From NCBI RefSeq assembly GCF_024679095.1, contig NW_026110796.1, positions 1 to 64,000 on the forward strand: a stretch of 64,000 nucleotides of DNA, given 5' to 3'. The DNA comes from Eriocheir sinensis. Lineage: Eukaryota; Arthropoda; Malacostraca; Decapoda; Varunidae. Numbering within the stretch: position 1 is the first letter of the stretch; every line of letters starts with the position of its first letter. The notes beneath the pieces were generated by a model. That model did not search any database, was not told where the DNA came from, and saw nothing but the letters and a program-made list of their open reading frames with translations. The position numbers and the translations under genes were made by a program. This document shows, piece after piece, positions 25,167 to 34,921 of this stretch.

Positions 25167-28022
25167 ATAGACGCCGTGCATCACAACAAACCCGTAACCG
25201 TGATCCCGCAAGTACCACCACCTCTATTACCAAGCCTCTAGATAACTTAAAAATCCTTAGTTTCAATGCGCGTAGCCTAAGAAACAAATTTGATGAACTG
25301 AGATGTCTTGCTTTAACAGAAAATTTTGACATAATTGCTATAACCGAAACATTTATCGACACCACAAATATTGATTTAAGTTCCGAATACAACATAGATG
25401 GCTACAGACTCTTCAACAAAGATCGTGTAAACCGTAGAGGCGGTGGCGTTGCCCTTTATGTCAAAAGCTATTTGCAACCCACTGACAAAACACCGGGAAA
25501 CAGTAACGTTGAACATTTGTGCGTGCGAGTAAACATTGCAAAAGTCAACTTAAATATATATGTCACCTACAGACCTCCCGGGCAATCACTCGATGACGAC
25601 CTTGAAATGTACAGCGTCTTAAGGCAGTCACTTAATAACAGCGACTCACTGATATTAGGAGACTTTAACCTCCCCCATATCGACTGGGCGACACTGTCAG
25701 GTACAGAAGGCGAGTCACATAGAATGATCGAATTTCTAGAAGAAAATTATCTTAGCCAAATGGTTTCTGAGCCAACTCGACAAAATAATATACTCGACCT
25801 TGTTATAACAACCCAAGATAACCTAGTCAGTAGTGTCACGGTAGGAGAACACCTCGGTTCTTGCGATCATAAATTAGTGCGCGTCGACATTAAAGCTCAA
25901 TCATCAGTGACTGAAAATAAAGTAAAGGTGCCCAATTTCAAAAGAGCTAACTTCGTAGAAATCCGACAAAAACTAACAGAAATACAACTATCAGATGACG
26001 ACAACGTAGAGGAAGCCTGGCTAAGCCTTAAAAATCACTTACTCACTCAGCAGAACACATTCGTCACCTTGTGCGAGAAGCGAATTAACACTAATAAAAG
26101 CCCACCGTGGTTTAATAGCGAAATTAAACAATCAGTCAATGAGAGAAAATTGTTTTACAGGTTAAAGAAAGAACAAAGCACGCCCGAAAACATTAGACTT
26201 TATAATGATGCCAGGCGACGAGTAAAAAGACTAGTAGGTCAGGCAAAGCGTAGATACGAAGAAAATATTGCAGCCAACTGTAAAAATAATCCGAAATCTT
26301 TCTTCAGTTACATAAACAACAGAAAGGCGATCAAAAGTGGTATTGGACCTTTAACAAACAGCGACGGTGCACTAGTGACTGACAGCCAACACATTGCAAA
26401 CCTCTTAAACAATTACTTTTCCTCGGTGTTTAATACTAACAGTCTTCCTCTCGCTACCACCAACACCAGTACTATTGTAAATCTCGAGCATGCATTGCCT
26501 AATTTTGAAATAACAACCGATGAAGTCCTTAAAGCTCTCCATTCACTTAAAACAAATAAAAGTCCTGGACCTGACAAAGTATATCCAACTCTGCTGAAAG
26601 AAACAAAGAGCGAAATACTCTCCTCCCTCACAACCGTATTCAATATGTCCTTGCGACAAGGCATCGTCCCTTCAGATTGGAAAAAGGCTAACGTGACACC
26701 GATTTTCAAGAAAGGAGACAAAAAAAAAAGTACCAGGTAATTACAGGCCCATTAGTCTAACTTCGGTTGTAGGTAAGCTACTTGAGGGCATAATTAGAGA
26801 CAAAATTGTGAATTACCTTCAAAGCCACTCATTGATTGGGGACTCACAACATGGCTTCCGAAACAAAAGATCCTGCCTATCAAACCTATTAACCTTTTAT
26901 AACGACCTCTTCACTGTTTATGACGTAACCAAATCACTGGACGTAGTCTATCTTGATTTCCAGAAAGCGTTTGATAAAGTCCCGCATCATAAATTACTTT
27001 ACAAATTAAAGCAAATAGGTATTGACGGTCAAGTAAACCAATGGATCGCGAATTGGTTGAGCAACAGACAACAAAGAGTAGTGATCGACGGATTTAACTC
27101 AGAGTGGGCGCCTGTCACTAGTGGCGTCCCTCAGGGCTCGGTCCTTGGCCCAGTGCTCTTCATTATTTACATCAACGACGTGGATGTTGGACTCAATAAC
27201 CGCATTAGTAAATTTGCAGACGACACAAAGATTGGCAACTCGGTTCTCACTGACGAAGACAGGCAAAGCCTCCAAGAGGATTTGCACAAAATTTCAGCTT
27301 GGTCGGATAGATGGGAGATGCCCTTTAACGTAGACAAGTGCCAGGTCCTTCAAGTTGGAACGAGGAATAAGAAGTTCGAATACGAAATGCGCGGCGTTAA
27401 TTTCAAAAGCGTTCAATGCGTCAAAGACTTGGGGGTCAAAATCGCGTCAAACCTCAAATTCTCACAGCAATGCATCGATGCAGCAAATAAAGCGAACAGA
27501 ATGTTGGGCTTCATTAAAAGAAACTTTGTATTCAAGAATAAAGATGTAATACTCCCGCTCTACAACAGTTTAGTCAGACCCCACTTGCAATATGCGGTAC
27601 AGTTTTGGTCTCCCCACCATGCAAAGGATATTGCTAAATTAGAAGGTGTTCAGCGTCGGGCAACGAAAATTATCCCTTCCTTGCGCAACAAATCCTACGA
27701 AGAAAGGCTTTCTACCCTTAACATGTTCTCTCTTGAGAAACGTCGCCTCCGAGGAAAACTGATCGAATGTTTTAAAATACTTAATGGTTTCACGAATGTA
27801 GACAGATCAACATTGTTTATGATCGATGACACTTTGCGCACGAGGAACAATGGCGTAAAACTCAGATGTAGACAAGTAAATTCAGACTGCACCAAATTTT
27901 TCTTCACCAACGTTGTAGTGCGAGAATGGAATAAGCTTCCACCGTCAGTGGTCCAGTGTAACACGATTGACTCCTTCAAAAATAAGCTCGACCGTCACTT
28001 CCTTCAACTTAATATCAACTAG
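25140..28022 (+). pseudogene. CR1-like ORF2 (endonuclease-reverse transcriptase), one frameshift
   Basis: The frame is open from the ORF1 end without an obvious ATG, through the endonuclease (ILSFNARSLRN near 25255, TET near 25350, GDFNLPHIDW near 25660) to 26740. A shift in an A10 run near 26720-26731 then moves it to the frame that carries the rest of the RT (26745-28022). This includes GVPQGSVLGP near 27125 and KFADDTK near 27212. The protein ends in LNIN. Only this homopolymer shift disables it, so the copy may be young or the shift a sequencing error. Confidence 0.9.
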
Positions 28023-28187
28023 AGTAGAAATGCAACGTTTTGGAGTCTTCTGATTAATGTAAAATCACTTAGGTTTAAGGACAGACCACCAAGTCTGGAC
28101 CATGGGGTCTGTGTGGTCTGATTTTCTATGTAAATCTATGTAAATCAATCCTCTTTCAATCTCCATGTTGTTCATCGCACAGCCGCT

Positions 28188-29537
28188 TCAAGCGCGCACA
28201 TCACACTGCAGCCGTCTTTCAGAATTAACTGTTATTATACCCACTGTTTCGTCAAACAGTATCAACAGACGGTTCTCGTTTTCTCCCTTGCTTAGATTCA
28301 AGCTAAGTCTAAGCCCCTCATTCATTTCAACGGGCAAATTATCATTTAAGTTTTCAGCACGCAAATCAAATGTGCAAATCATTGCCCCCTTGCCGAAAAT
28401 ATCCTTTCCAATTAAATGGTCTTTGTGAAAACCAAGTGCATCTAAAGTACGATGGTAGAGCTCGGCATAGTCATGAGGGAATTTACTAGGAATATTATAC
28501 ATGGTTCTACCATTAACACTTAAGCTTATTTGACTTATATCGCCATGGCTCAAATACAATGGATTTAGCGTATAGTCGCCAGAATGAGCTTCCATGCTCG
28601 TTATAATAAGCGAGAGTTTTTCCGGAATAACATCACCCCACGGTTGATCATACGTTCCTGAGGTTTGGTCTTTGGCTAGCACATAGGTTTTCAAGAGGGT
28701 TTTGGTAAATGTCGATTTCAAAAGATTCCCTGTGGCGAGAGACGCGTTCAAAGCATGAAGTGCATTAGGATAAGGAAACAGTCGCGTATAAAGCAGCTTG
28801 GCTGAATCTATATGCAGACGAATGTTATCGCCAGTTGGAGAATTTAGCAGCCATGCATTACTAGATAGTTCCATTCGGAGTCTAACCGAAATACCATCGA
28901 TCAAGTAACTGTCTAAAGAACTTATATCCAGAAGAAGCGGGGTACAGAGTTGTATACCGTGAGTCTTAACCCGCTTCATAATGGTCTTGTGTTGCGCGCT
29001 GGAATTGTCAAAGTATTCTGCTGTTACTTTGGAAATAAAGCCGTTCACTGGGATGGTAATATTAGCATTGGCTCCAATTGTATTCAATTTGTTGGGCGAC
29101 AAAGTATTCAGCATTTTAACGTATGACGTGTACCCATAAAGTACATTATTGTCAACAGCTACATCTCCCAAAAAACATTGCACTGATTTGAATAGGCTGT
29201 GCGCGGTATTATTTGCAAATTCAACATGCTGAGCGTCTTCGAGAGGAGTAGTATTGTCTGGCTTAGTTAAGCGTAAAGAGGTGTGCAACACCAATTTCCC
29301 CAAATCAATAAAACTGCCAAGTGTTCCAGGAATGAGAAATTCTATATATCTATCGGATAATTTCATATTGAATCCGAGGTTAGTAGGTAAAACATCAGCA
29401 TCATAACGGGAGGCAATCGTTGTTTCCAATAATCTCATTTTGTTAGGGCGGGGAAACAATTCACTGACACCGGCGGCATATTGCCCCAGGGGAGAACGCG
29501 GGTCCCCGACACCAACCGCGCTGGTGATGCTCGCCAT
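28188..29537 (-). CDS. Polinton major capsid protein (F54H12.2-like)
   Basis: Builds the icosahedral shell. The 449-aa frame is intact. It matches the Polinton protein commonly annotated as F54H12.2-like in invertebrates, which is the double jelly-roll capsid protein. Recognised blocks are an N-terminal region up to IEFLIPGTLGSFIDL (about residues 65-80), FANNTAHSLFKSVQCFLGD (about 105-125), a central GDYTLNPLYLSHG (about 318) and a C-terminal LNLSKGENENRLLILFDE. The ATG is 23 bases after the stop of the 134-aa gene, and the protease ATG follows 13 bases after its stop. I identify it by pattern and context, not by a structure search. Confidence 0.85.
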   Translation of the reverse strand: MASITSAVGVGDPRSPLGQYAAGVSELFPRPNKMRLLETTIASRYDADVLPTNLGFNMKLSDRYIEFLIPGTLGSFIDLGKLVLHTSLRLTKPDNTTPLEDAQHVEFANNTAHSLFKSVQCFLGDVAVDNNVLYGYTSYVKMLNTLSPNKLNTIGANANITIPVNGFISKVTAEYFDNSSAQHKTIMKRVKTHGIQLCTPLLLDISSLDSYLIDGISVRLRMELSSNAWLLNSPTGDNIRLHIDSAKLLYTRLFPYPNALHALNASLATGNLLKSTFTKTLLKTYVLAKDQTSGTYDQPWGDVIPEKLSLIITSMEAHSGDYTLNPLYLSHGDISQISLSVNGRTMYNIPSKFPHDYAELYHRTLDALGFHKDHLIGKDIFGKGAMICTFDLRAENLNDNLPVEMNEGLRLSLNLSKGENENRLLILFDETVGIITVNSERRLQCDVRA

Positions 29538-29559
29538 ACTGCTCTTAGTTCAACAATGA

Positions 29560-29964
29560 TTACAACTCGGTAAAGATGTCCTTTTTATAACACCTTTTCC
29601 TCCCGACTCGCTTGACTTTCTTTTTCCCGCTTCCTCTAGTCAATTTCATTGCAGCTTGCTTTAAGGAATTAATTCCATGCTTTTTTATAGAGCTTCTCAA
29701 GTTGCTTCCGTGTGAAATATCATCTAGAACATTGTTTCCAAATGTTCGAGCTGAAGGCACAATGACATTTTTCACTAGGAAAGGGAAAGCTCTTTTAGCG
29801 AGTCCTGCTAAAACCGAGAATAAACCCCCGACTCTGTGATAGCTTGGTTCATAAGGAAGTGTGACTATATCATCAATACCACTCCCTCGGGATGATATAT
29901 GTTTGCCATTCGAAAACAGGGTATGATATTCTGCTACGGAAGGAGGGATGAATGTAACCCGCAT
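29560..29964 (-). CDS. Small basic virion-associated protein, 134 aa
   Basis: The N-terminus is followed by VGGLFSVLAGLAKRAFPFLVK (about residues 45-65), a glycine-hydrophobic stretch, then NVLDDISHG and a Lys/Arg-rich C-terminus (GSGKKKVKRVGRKR). Proteins of this design sit next to the capsid gene in arthropod Polintons and adintoviruses and are likened to adenovirus core or membrane-lytic cement proteins. The exact role is not established. The frame is intact and lies between the penton and major capsid genes. Confidence 0.7.
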   Translation of the reverse strand: MRVTFIPPSVAEYHTLFSNGKHISSRGSGIDDIVTLPYEPSYHRVGGLFSVLAGLAKRAFPFLVKNVIVPSARTFGNNVLDDISHGSNLRSSIKKHGINSLKQAAMKLTRGSGKKKVKRVGRKRCYKKDIFTEL

Positions 29965-30035
29965 GGTGGCGGCGAGGAGACTGTCTTTTCAAATGGACAA
30001 CATTCCTATTAATACAGCAAAATGTACTCAAAGAT

Positions 30036-30903
30036 TCAACGCGATCGGATATGAAGTAAACATGTAACAGGGTATCCTTCTTCGAAATGCATAGGACGAC
30101 CTTTTTGATCTGTGAGTTTAATAGAAATCGAATCAATTACTTTGGATTTAAGGGACTTATATATAGTTGGATGCACGCCTTTTGTTAGACCTCCGAAGAG
30201 CGAAAAGGCATCAAGAATATTTACATTTTTCCCTGCATACCTAGAGGGATTGACAAGGTCAGTGTAAATGAGAACACACTGTACGTCACCATTTCTCAAC
30301 AGAGGGGCATGACCATGTAGCGGAACAAGAACGGGTTTTTTTTTGTTCTTCATGTGTACCCAAGGAAGAAAACACAGCATAACCTAAGTTGGGGACAAAA
30401 CCGAGAACCTGGGCCAGTCGCGCATCAAAGGAAACCTTAATAAATACAACTTGTGGATGATAACCATTGTAGCAGAACAAAGTTAAATGATCATTTGTTG
30501 AGCTAAATGCAAGAACCTCTCTAGAATACGCTAGTAAATGGTAGTTGTATCCATCGACCATCTCCTTTATCAATGTCGTTATTATACCGTTAACACACAT
30601 CAGCAAATACCCAGTGTCATTATACAAGATATTAGCATTAATAGCCTCTGACAGTGTGCGTCTTTCAATAGCTTCTGAATCTGGCGTTGGTCTTATACCA
30701 TATTCAAGGTGTATACTACACTCTGGTTCACCCGGATTTACAATGTAATACCGACGGGGAAGCAACACGTTCAGTAGACCGACTTCATATTCCACGTCCT
30801 TGTCTAATGTTAGAGTTTGTATATTATTAATAAAGCTAGTGCTGGAATTGGGGTAAATTTCCCCATCCGCAATGCTGGTAACATATATATGATGTGACTC
30901 CAT
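30036..30903 (-). pseudogene. Penton-like minor capsid protein, frameshifted in A9
   Basis: The single jelly-roll vertex protein of Polintons. The N-terminal pattern is HIYVTS ... IYPNSSTSFINNI ... YEVGLLNVLLPRRYY (residues 6-53). The first frame runs 30903-30286, and the family's C-terminal part (VLIYTDLVNPSRYAGKN, near 30260) lies in a second frame ending at 30036. Both frames overlap across a run of nine A on the coding strand (30336-30344), the likely place of a 1-base indel. The defect may be real or a homopolymer error. The 200 bp upstream, 30904-31104, hold no gene and may contain a promoter. Confidence 0.8.
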
Positions 30904-31104
30904 TTAGAGCAAGCAAGACACTAGCAAAAATATTATAATTATTTCATTATATAGAGGTAGACATAACGAGATGCCAATTACATATTGAAGGTAAATCATA
31001 CTAAACATCATTACATTGTTATTTATTGACATATTTTACATTTAGTGATGTACATAATTATTGGGAAATTGTCTGGAGCTATAGTTATTCAGGACCCACG
31101 TCGA

Positions 31105-32085
31105 CTACAGCACCGTCCGTTTTCTTTTCCATTCGTCAGCCACAGCATCGTCCTCTGTATCCACCAGTTTCCTCTTCCTGTTTCGCTCGGGAGACACAGA
31201 TAGAGGTAATTTTGTTTCAGGCTCATCGCAGGTCCACCATCTGTCCAGGATGACGCACGATATATTATGCAGTTGGAGTTCAGCCGCAGACTCTTGGAGA
31301 TGCGGTTGGTAGTCAGCTTTCCACAACATGTAAAGAATTCCAGCGCTTGCAATATTGTAGGGGAAGACGACACTTGTAATGTTGCTTTTAATCACCCATT
31401 CTACCAGTTTTGTGATGGACTCTTTAAACCAGCGGAGACGGTTATCATAACTGTCTTCCTTTACCCCACGCATGAAATTTTGATCTCTTGACGTCTGAAG
31501 ATATCCTTGGTTTATAGGGTTATTTTCCAGTTCGCGGCCAGGAGCATATTGGGTTAGGATACACGCCACATAAGGAAGATTTTCACTCGGAGGATAGCGA
31601 ATATGCAGACTACCGGGAATACCACGATCTTCCCAGCGACACCTGTTCAGTTGATAGATCGGGCTTCTTTCGCAGTAGAGATTACTGTGCGGATATAATC
31701 CATGTAGGCGTCCAGTAAACCCCCTCTTTTCGTAGCAGGAACTGCAGTTGAGGGAAGAAACGATGATGGTCTTGTTGTTGCGATAGATGTCATCGCCAGG
31801 AGAACCGTCTTTGTAGTTGAACACGTAGGCGTCCGACATGGTGTCCTCTGGTATATTGGTGAGTGATGAATAATACCGCTTCAGCTGATGGCGAGGGACG
31901 AGTAGCGAACCATCGTCCCATCTGCTCTCTCTTATAAGCCCGCTCGGGGCACCACCGTGTCCGAGCGTGTTCCTCGCCTCCGGCATTTCTCCCTCCATGA
32001 CGTCGCCGCCCCCTCTGTATAAGTCGCGCGTCCAACGCGGTTCAGTATCTACAACGTCCATGATTCTGTTTCTTTCTTGAATCAC
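31105..32085 (-). CDS. Macro-domain-like protein, 326 aa
   Basis: Macro domains bind or hydrolyse ADP-ribose, and several DNA viruses carry one. Residues about 100-290 follow the order of that fold: a strand with SLNCSSCYEKRGFTG, PHSNLY, a GIPGSLHI strand, YVACILTQYAPGRE, a helix with RLRWFKESITKL, and SVVFPYNIASAGILYML. In active relatives the last loop normally reads close to FPyxIGCGLAGG; here the glycines are largely lost, so binding is doubtful. The frame is intact and ends in a basic KRKRTVL-type tail. Starts at 32085 or at the second Met nine codons later are both possible. The 234-aa gene ends 36 bases upstream. Confidence 0.65.
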   Translation of the reverse strand: MIQERNRIMDVVDTEPRWTRDLYRGGGDVMEGEMPEARNTLGHGGAPSGLIRESRWDDGSLLVPRHQLKRYYSSLTNIPEDTMSDAYVFNYKDGSPGDDIYRNNKTIIVSSLNCSSCYEKRGFTGRLHGLYPHSNLYCERSPIYQLNRCRWEDRGIPGSLHIRYPPSENLPYVACILTQYAPGRELENNPINQGYLQTSRDQNFMRGVKEDSYDNRLRWFKESITKLVEWVIKSNITSVVFPYNIASAGILYMLWKADYQPHLQESAAELQLHNISCVILDRWWTCDEPETKLPLSVSPERNRKRKLVDTEDDAVADEWKRKRTVL

Positions 32086-32121
32086 AATGTAGGACTACAC
32101 TAGCACATTGGAAAAGCGGAT

Positions 32122-32826
32122 TTAATATGGGTCCCATCTGTAAGTTGCCAACGATGGTTGTTTGGTGAAACCAGATCCCTGAATCTTTTGCCGCACGCGC
32201 GTATTTTTTATTTCGCTAGGTAATACACCCGTGGCGTCAATGATGTGTTTTATATCAGCAATGTCAGCAATCGTTGGTTTTTGACTTGCATTAGAGAGTA
32301 AATTCAACATGTACAGGATATTGGAGGATCGAACAGAAGACAATAGGTTGCCTCGGCTATCCCATTTTACGATGGGATTGTCTTTTATTCGTTCTAGCAT
32401 CATATTGACGTATGGCACGTCGATACTTTTAACATACAGAGGTATTAAATTACTTATTTCAGGATTGGAGGATATCTTGTTCTCCCTAATCCCTGTGACT
32501 CTAAGTTCCACGGGTGGTAGTTTTGTGGTTTTGTATACACCAGATCGCGATATTTTCTTTTTTTTGTAAGTTTTCTTTCTTACAGAGCGAGATGACGGGT
32601 TCAATCTTGTAGGAGTGCTTGGTCTTGCACCATGGGACGACACGACAGGACCGCTGCTGCTTGCTGGCACATGTTCAGAGACCGGCATGTGATCGGGATG
32701 GGTCGACTGTGGGTTGAAACACGATTGGCCGTTGACCCCCGGACTCGTGGAGTTGGCGCATTTAGGCTTAATACCCGTTAAAACACGCTCAGCGGTAGAC
32801 TCAGGAACAAGATAATACGTGCGCAT
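32122..32826 (-). CDS. Polinton conserved hypothetical protein, 234 aa
   Basis: Begins MRTYYLVPEST, a start I associate with an uncharacterised protein kept in arthropod Polintons. A Ser/Pro-rich linker (about 20-75) and a basic KKTYKKKKISR patch (about 85-95) precede a C-terminal region with NPIVKWDSRGNLL and SSNILYMLNLL. No enzyme motif is seen. Its ATG overlaps the stop codon of the preceding 112-aa gene by one base (TAATG), which fixes the start and suggests coupled or polycistronic expression. Confidence 0.7.
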   Translation of the reverse strand: MRTYYLVPESTAERVLTGIKPKCANSTSPGVNGQSCFNPQSTHPDHMPVSEHVPASSSGPVVSSHGARPSTPTRLNPSSRSVRKKTYKKKKISRSGVYKTTKLPPVELRVTGIRENKISSNPEISNLIPLYVKSIDVPYVNMMLERIKDNPIVKWDSRGNLLSSVRSSNILYMLNLLSNASQKPTIADIADIKHIIDATGVLPSEIKNTRVRQKIQGSGFTKQPSLATYRWDPY

Positions 32827-33164
32827 TATCCAAATAATTTTCCGATCAAGGAAGCGGCAATAGGTAATATAGCAGCTAATATATTACCACCCCGTCTCGA
32901 TGTCAATATAAGTCTTTTCTTATGGAGAAGAGTTTTCTTTCTAGCTATGGCACGTATGTCTTCCCGATAGTTACGTAATTTCTTGATAACTTTGCTATTG
33001 AGGGTGAGGTGCTTCTTTAACAAATTGGAAAATATTTCAGATATACAGTTCAATTGTTCTCGAGCTGCTTGCTTAATAGCACGGTTTCTATCTTTTACTT
33101 TTAATTTCTTCAAAAGTAAGACAAAGTTTTTGTGTGCACTGAGGAGTGGTGTCTTTTTACGCAT
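32826..33164 (-). CDS. Small basic protein with hydrophobic C-terminus, 112 aa (PX-like)
   Basis: Very Lys/Arg-rich, with helical repeats and a C-terminal tail GGNILAAILPIAASLIGKLFG (about 92-112) that reads as an amphipathic or membrane-active helix. Proteins of this form are common in arthropod Polintons/adintoviruses and have been compared with small adenovirus core or lytic peptides. That assignment is tentative. The ATG overlaps the original integrase stop by 8 bases. Confidence 0.7.
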   Translation of the reverse strand: MRKKTPLLSAHKNFVLLLKKLKVKDRNRAIKQAAREQLNCISEIFSNLLKKHLTLNSKVIKKLRNYREDIRAIARKKTLLHKKRLILTSRRGGNILAAILPIAASLIGKLFG

Positions 33165-34277
33165 TTTCTACAATATCATTAGCGTCAATCCAGCTGTTGA
33201 ATGAAGTAGGGTATCACAACCACGATACAAAATACTGCTTTTTTCCTTTATTTTTTCGTGAACGCAGTATTTTAATATCGTATGTCTCAGGCAGAGCGCT
33301 TAAGACGAGCTCTGGCGCGTAGAATATCCCCTGTATTGGTTCTCCAGACAAATCTTCTAAGAGATAAGTTCTTGGGCGATTCTTATGTTTAAGTGATTTT
33401 ATGCGAAAGAGCTCGTGAGTATTTTGCTGCGTGTATCCTTTATGGAATACAGAGGAACGAGCACTTCCAACAAGGCGAACTATTTCCCCAACTGCCAGTC
33501 GAGAACTGATGGAAGACGCTGGTTGCTTCGGGTTTTTATACATTGCGTGGAATTGCCGTTTGATTGCAGATGGGTCTTTTAAATTATGAATATCAATGGG
33601 AGTTTGTTTGTTCTTCAGTCCAGAATGGGGCGAGCGGTTGTAGGCACTGACCATGTTTTGCAGCTGATCAATATATCTTGAAGAATTTTGAGACGTGATG
33701 AACTTGTAGATGCGTGCTTTAAGTGTACGAATGGCCCGCTCTGCCAAGGCTGCTTTGATCTCACTTGAGTACACACTGTATAGCTTAATGCCCCGGGAAC
33801 ATAAATAGTTTCTTACTTTTCGATTCCAGAATTCTGTGCCCAAGTCGGTGTTTAATCTTCGTAAGCCTTCAGAATCTTTATTTTCCACCACTTGTTTAAA
33901 GGCCACGAGCATAGTATTTGCGTCTTTATTCCGACACGGGACAACTTGCATATATCTAGAAAACACGTCTATGCATACTAACAAGTAGCCTATGTTATTA
34001 TTTTCCTTTCTTATATGTCTCACGTCTGCTAAATCGGCAGCCATGATTACTTTGGGTTTTGAGGCTATTATCTTTTGCCGGGGAACGTTTTTAGTCGGTA
34101 GCTTATGCAATGTATATGTTTTATTGCTTCTCAAAAGTTGAATACGTCATCACGTGTTATTGCCGGATTTATACTTTTTGCTTTCTCCCATAATTTCGCC
34201 TGAGAGCTTAAACCATAGGGTTCGTTATGTTGGGAGTATAGTGCGTGTAAGAGTTCCTTCTTCCTGGAGTTCACCAT
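33157..34277 (-). pseudogene. Polinton retroviral-type integrase with chromodomain, frameshift plus nonsense
   Basis: It would join element DNA to the chromosome. The start at 34277 overlaps the ATPase stop by 7 bases. The N-terminal 48 codons (MVNSRKKELLHALYSQ...) hit TGA at 34131-34133. The family continuation RSNKTYTLHKL is in the next frame, so a 1-nt shift lies near 34131-34140. The catalytic core is in 33214-34134: Asp in MAADLAD, Asp in NTDLGTEF and Glu in LAERAIRTLK, with 34 residues between the last two. A chromodomain begins near YDIKILRSRKNKG, but TGA at 33214-33216 interrupts it just before the conserved Gly-Tyr-Pro. The frame then continues about 18 codons to TAA at 33157. Confidence 0.9.
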
Positions 34278-34921
34278 TGGAATACGCGTTCACCTGGGGG
34301 TTCTCCAACAATGTTTGAGCGAAACTGTAGGGACTCAGGAGTATTTATACCCAAATCAACAAGAAGATATCCATAAGGACGTGAATATACAGCATATTTA
34401 TATATATCTACAAACTGGTTTGCCTTCTCTTTCCCGAATATTTGTCTGCCCAGAGTGTGAATTTGAGATAAATCGCGCTGTCTTAACAAGAGGAAATGAG
34501 AACAGTTCAGGCTAATATTCCTTGCATGCTTTCCACCCATATATAGATTTTGAGTGATAAATATGCATGAAATATTGTTGTGCCGTCCGCGAGTAAAAGC
34601 ATCAACCACAATTTTGTTCCTTACAGCATCAATGAAAATATCGTCAAGTACATACAATGTCCCTCTCTGATCAAACGTATCCTCGTTGGCAATTGGATCA
34701 ATTATTTCAGACGACACTATAACTTTAGGTCCTATTTCTTTATTTCTTTGAAGAGGATGAGACGTTAAGCCACATATGACAATTTTTTTTAACTTTCCAT
34801 GATACTTCAGAATAAGCTGCTGTACAAGTTCCGATTTTCCAGAGTTGCTATATCCTGTAACTATTATGCGCGCAGGATATTGGAATATATCGAGAAGGTT
34901 CTCTGAATATGTCTCAGTCAT
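34271..34921 (-). CDS. Polinton packaging ATPase (FtsK/HerA, A32-like)
   Basis: Pumps DNA into capsids in the PRD1-adenovirus lineage. The 216-aa protein starts MTETYSENLL at 34921. Walker A is GYSNSGKS (about residues 24-31) and Walker B is LYVLDDI (about 86-92). TRGRHNNISCIFITQN (about 104-119) is the sensor-like segment typical of A32-type ATPases. The frame is intact. An open frame extends upstream to 35119, but that part is LINE 3' end and CA/TTAC repeat, so I reject it as coding. Confidence 0.88.
   Translation of the reverse strand: MTETYSENLLDIFQYPARIIVTGYSNSGKSELVQQLILKYHGKLKKIVICGLTSHPLQRNKEIGPKVIVSSEIIDPIANEDTFDQRGTLYVLDDIFIDAVRNKIVVDAFTRGRHNNISCIFITQNLYMGGKHARNISLNCSHFLLLRQRDLSQIHTLGRQIFGKEKANQFVDIYKYAVYSRPYGYLLVDLGINTPESLQFRSNIVGEPPGERVFQW

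Larger units (their letters stand above)
24788..28150 (+). mobile_element. CR1-like LINE copy 2, inserted in the Polinton protease
   Basis: Same family as 5475-9165 and 48752-51042. It is 5'-truncated within ORF1, starting at the HTGTND esterase block, and ends with TCTATGTAAATCTATGTAAATC. The insertion is opposite in orientation to the protease it interrupts. No clear target-site duplication is seen. It is the least damaged of the three copies. Confidence 0.92.
24309..28175 (-). pseudogene. Adenain-like cysteine protease, split by LINE insertion
   Basis: These proteases mature capsid proteins in adenoviruses and Polintons. Most of the protein lies at 24309-24785: GHWICLYYE gives the catalytic His, FLDSYAL the likely acidic residue, and SDVCGAYAMYFAY the catalytic Cys. 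Its frame runs into LINE sequence at about 24785. The missing N-terminus is on the far side of the LINE. An ATG at 28175, 13 bases after the major capsid stop codon, opens MNNMEIERG, a plausible start for this family, and LINE sequence begins after about ten codons. About 3.36 kb of LINE (24788-28150) now separates the parts, so the gene is dead. Confidence 0.85.
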
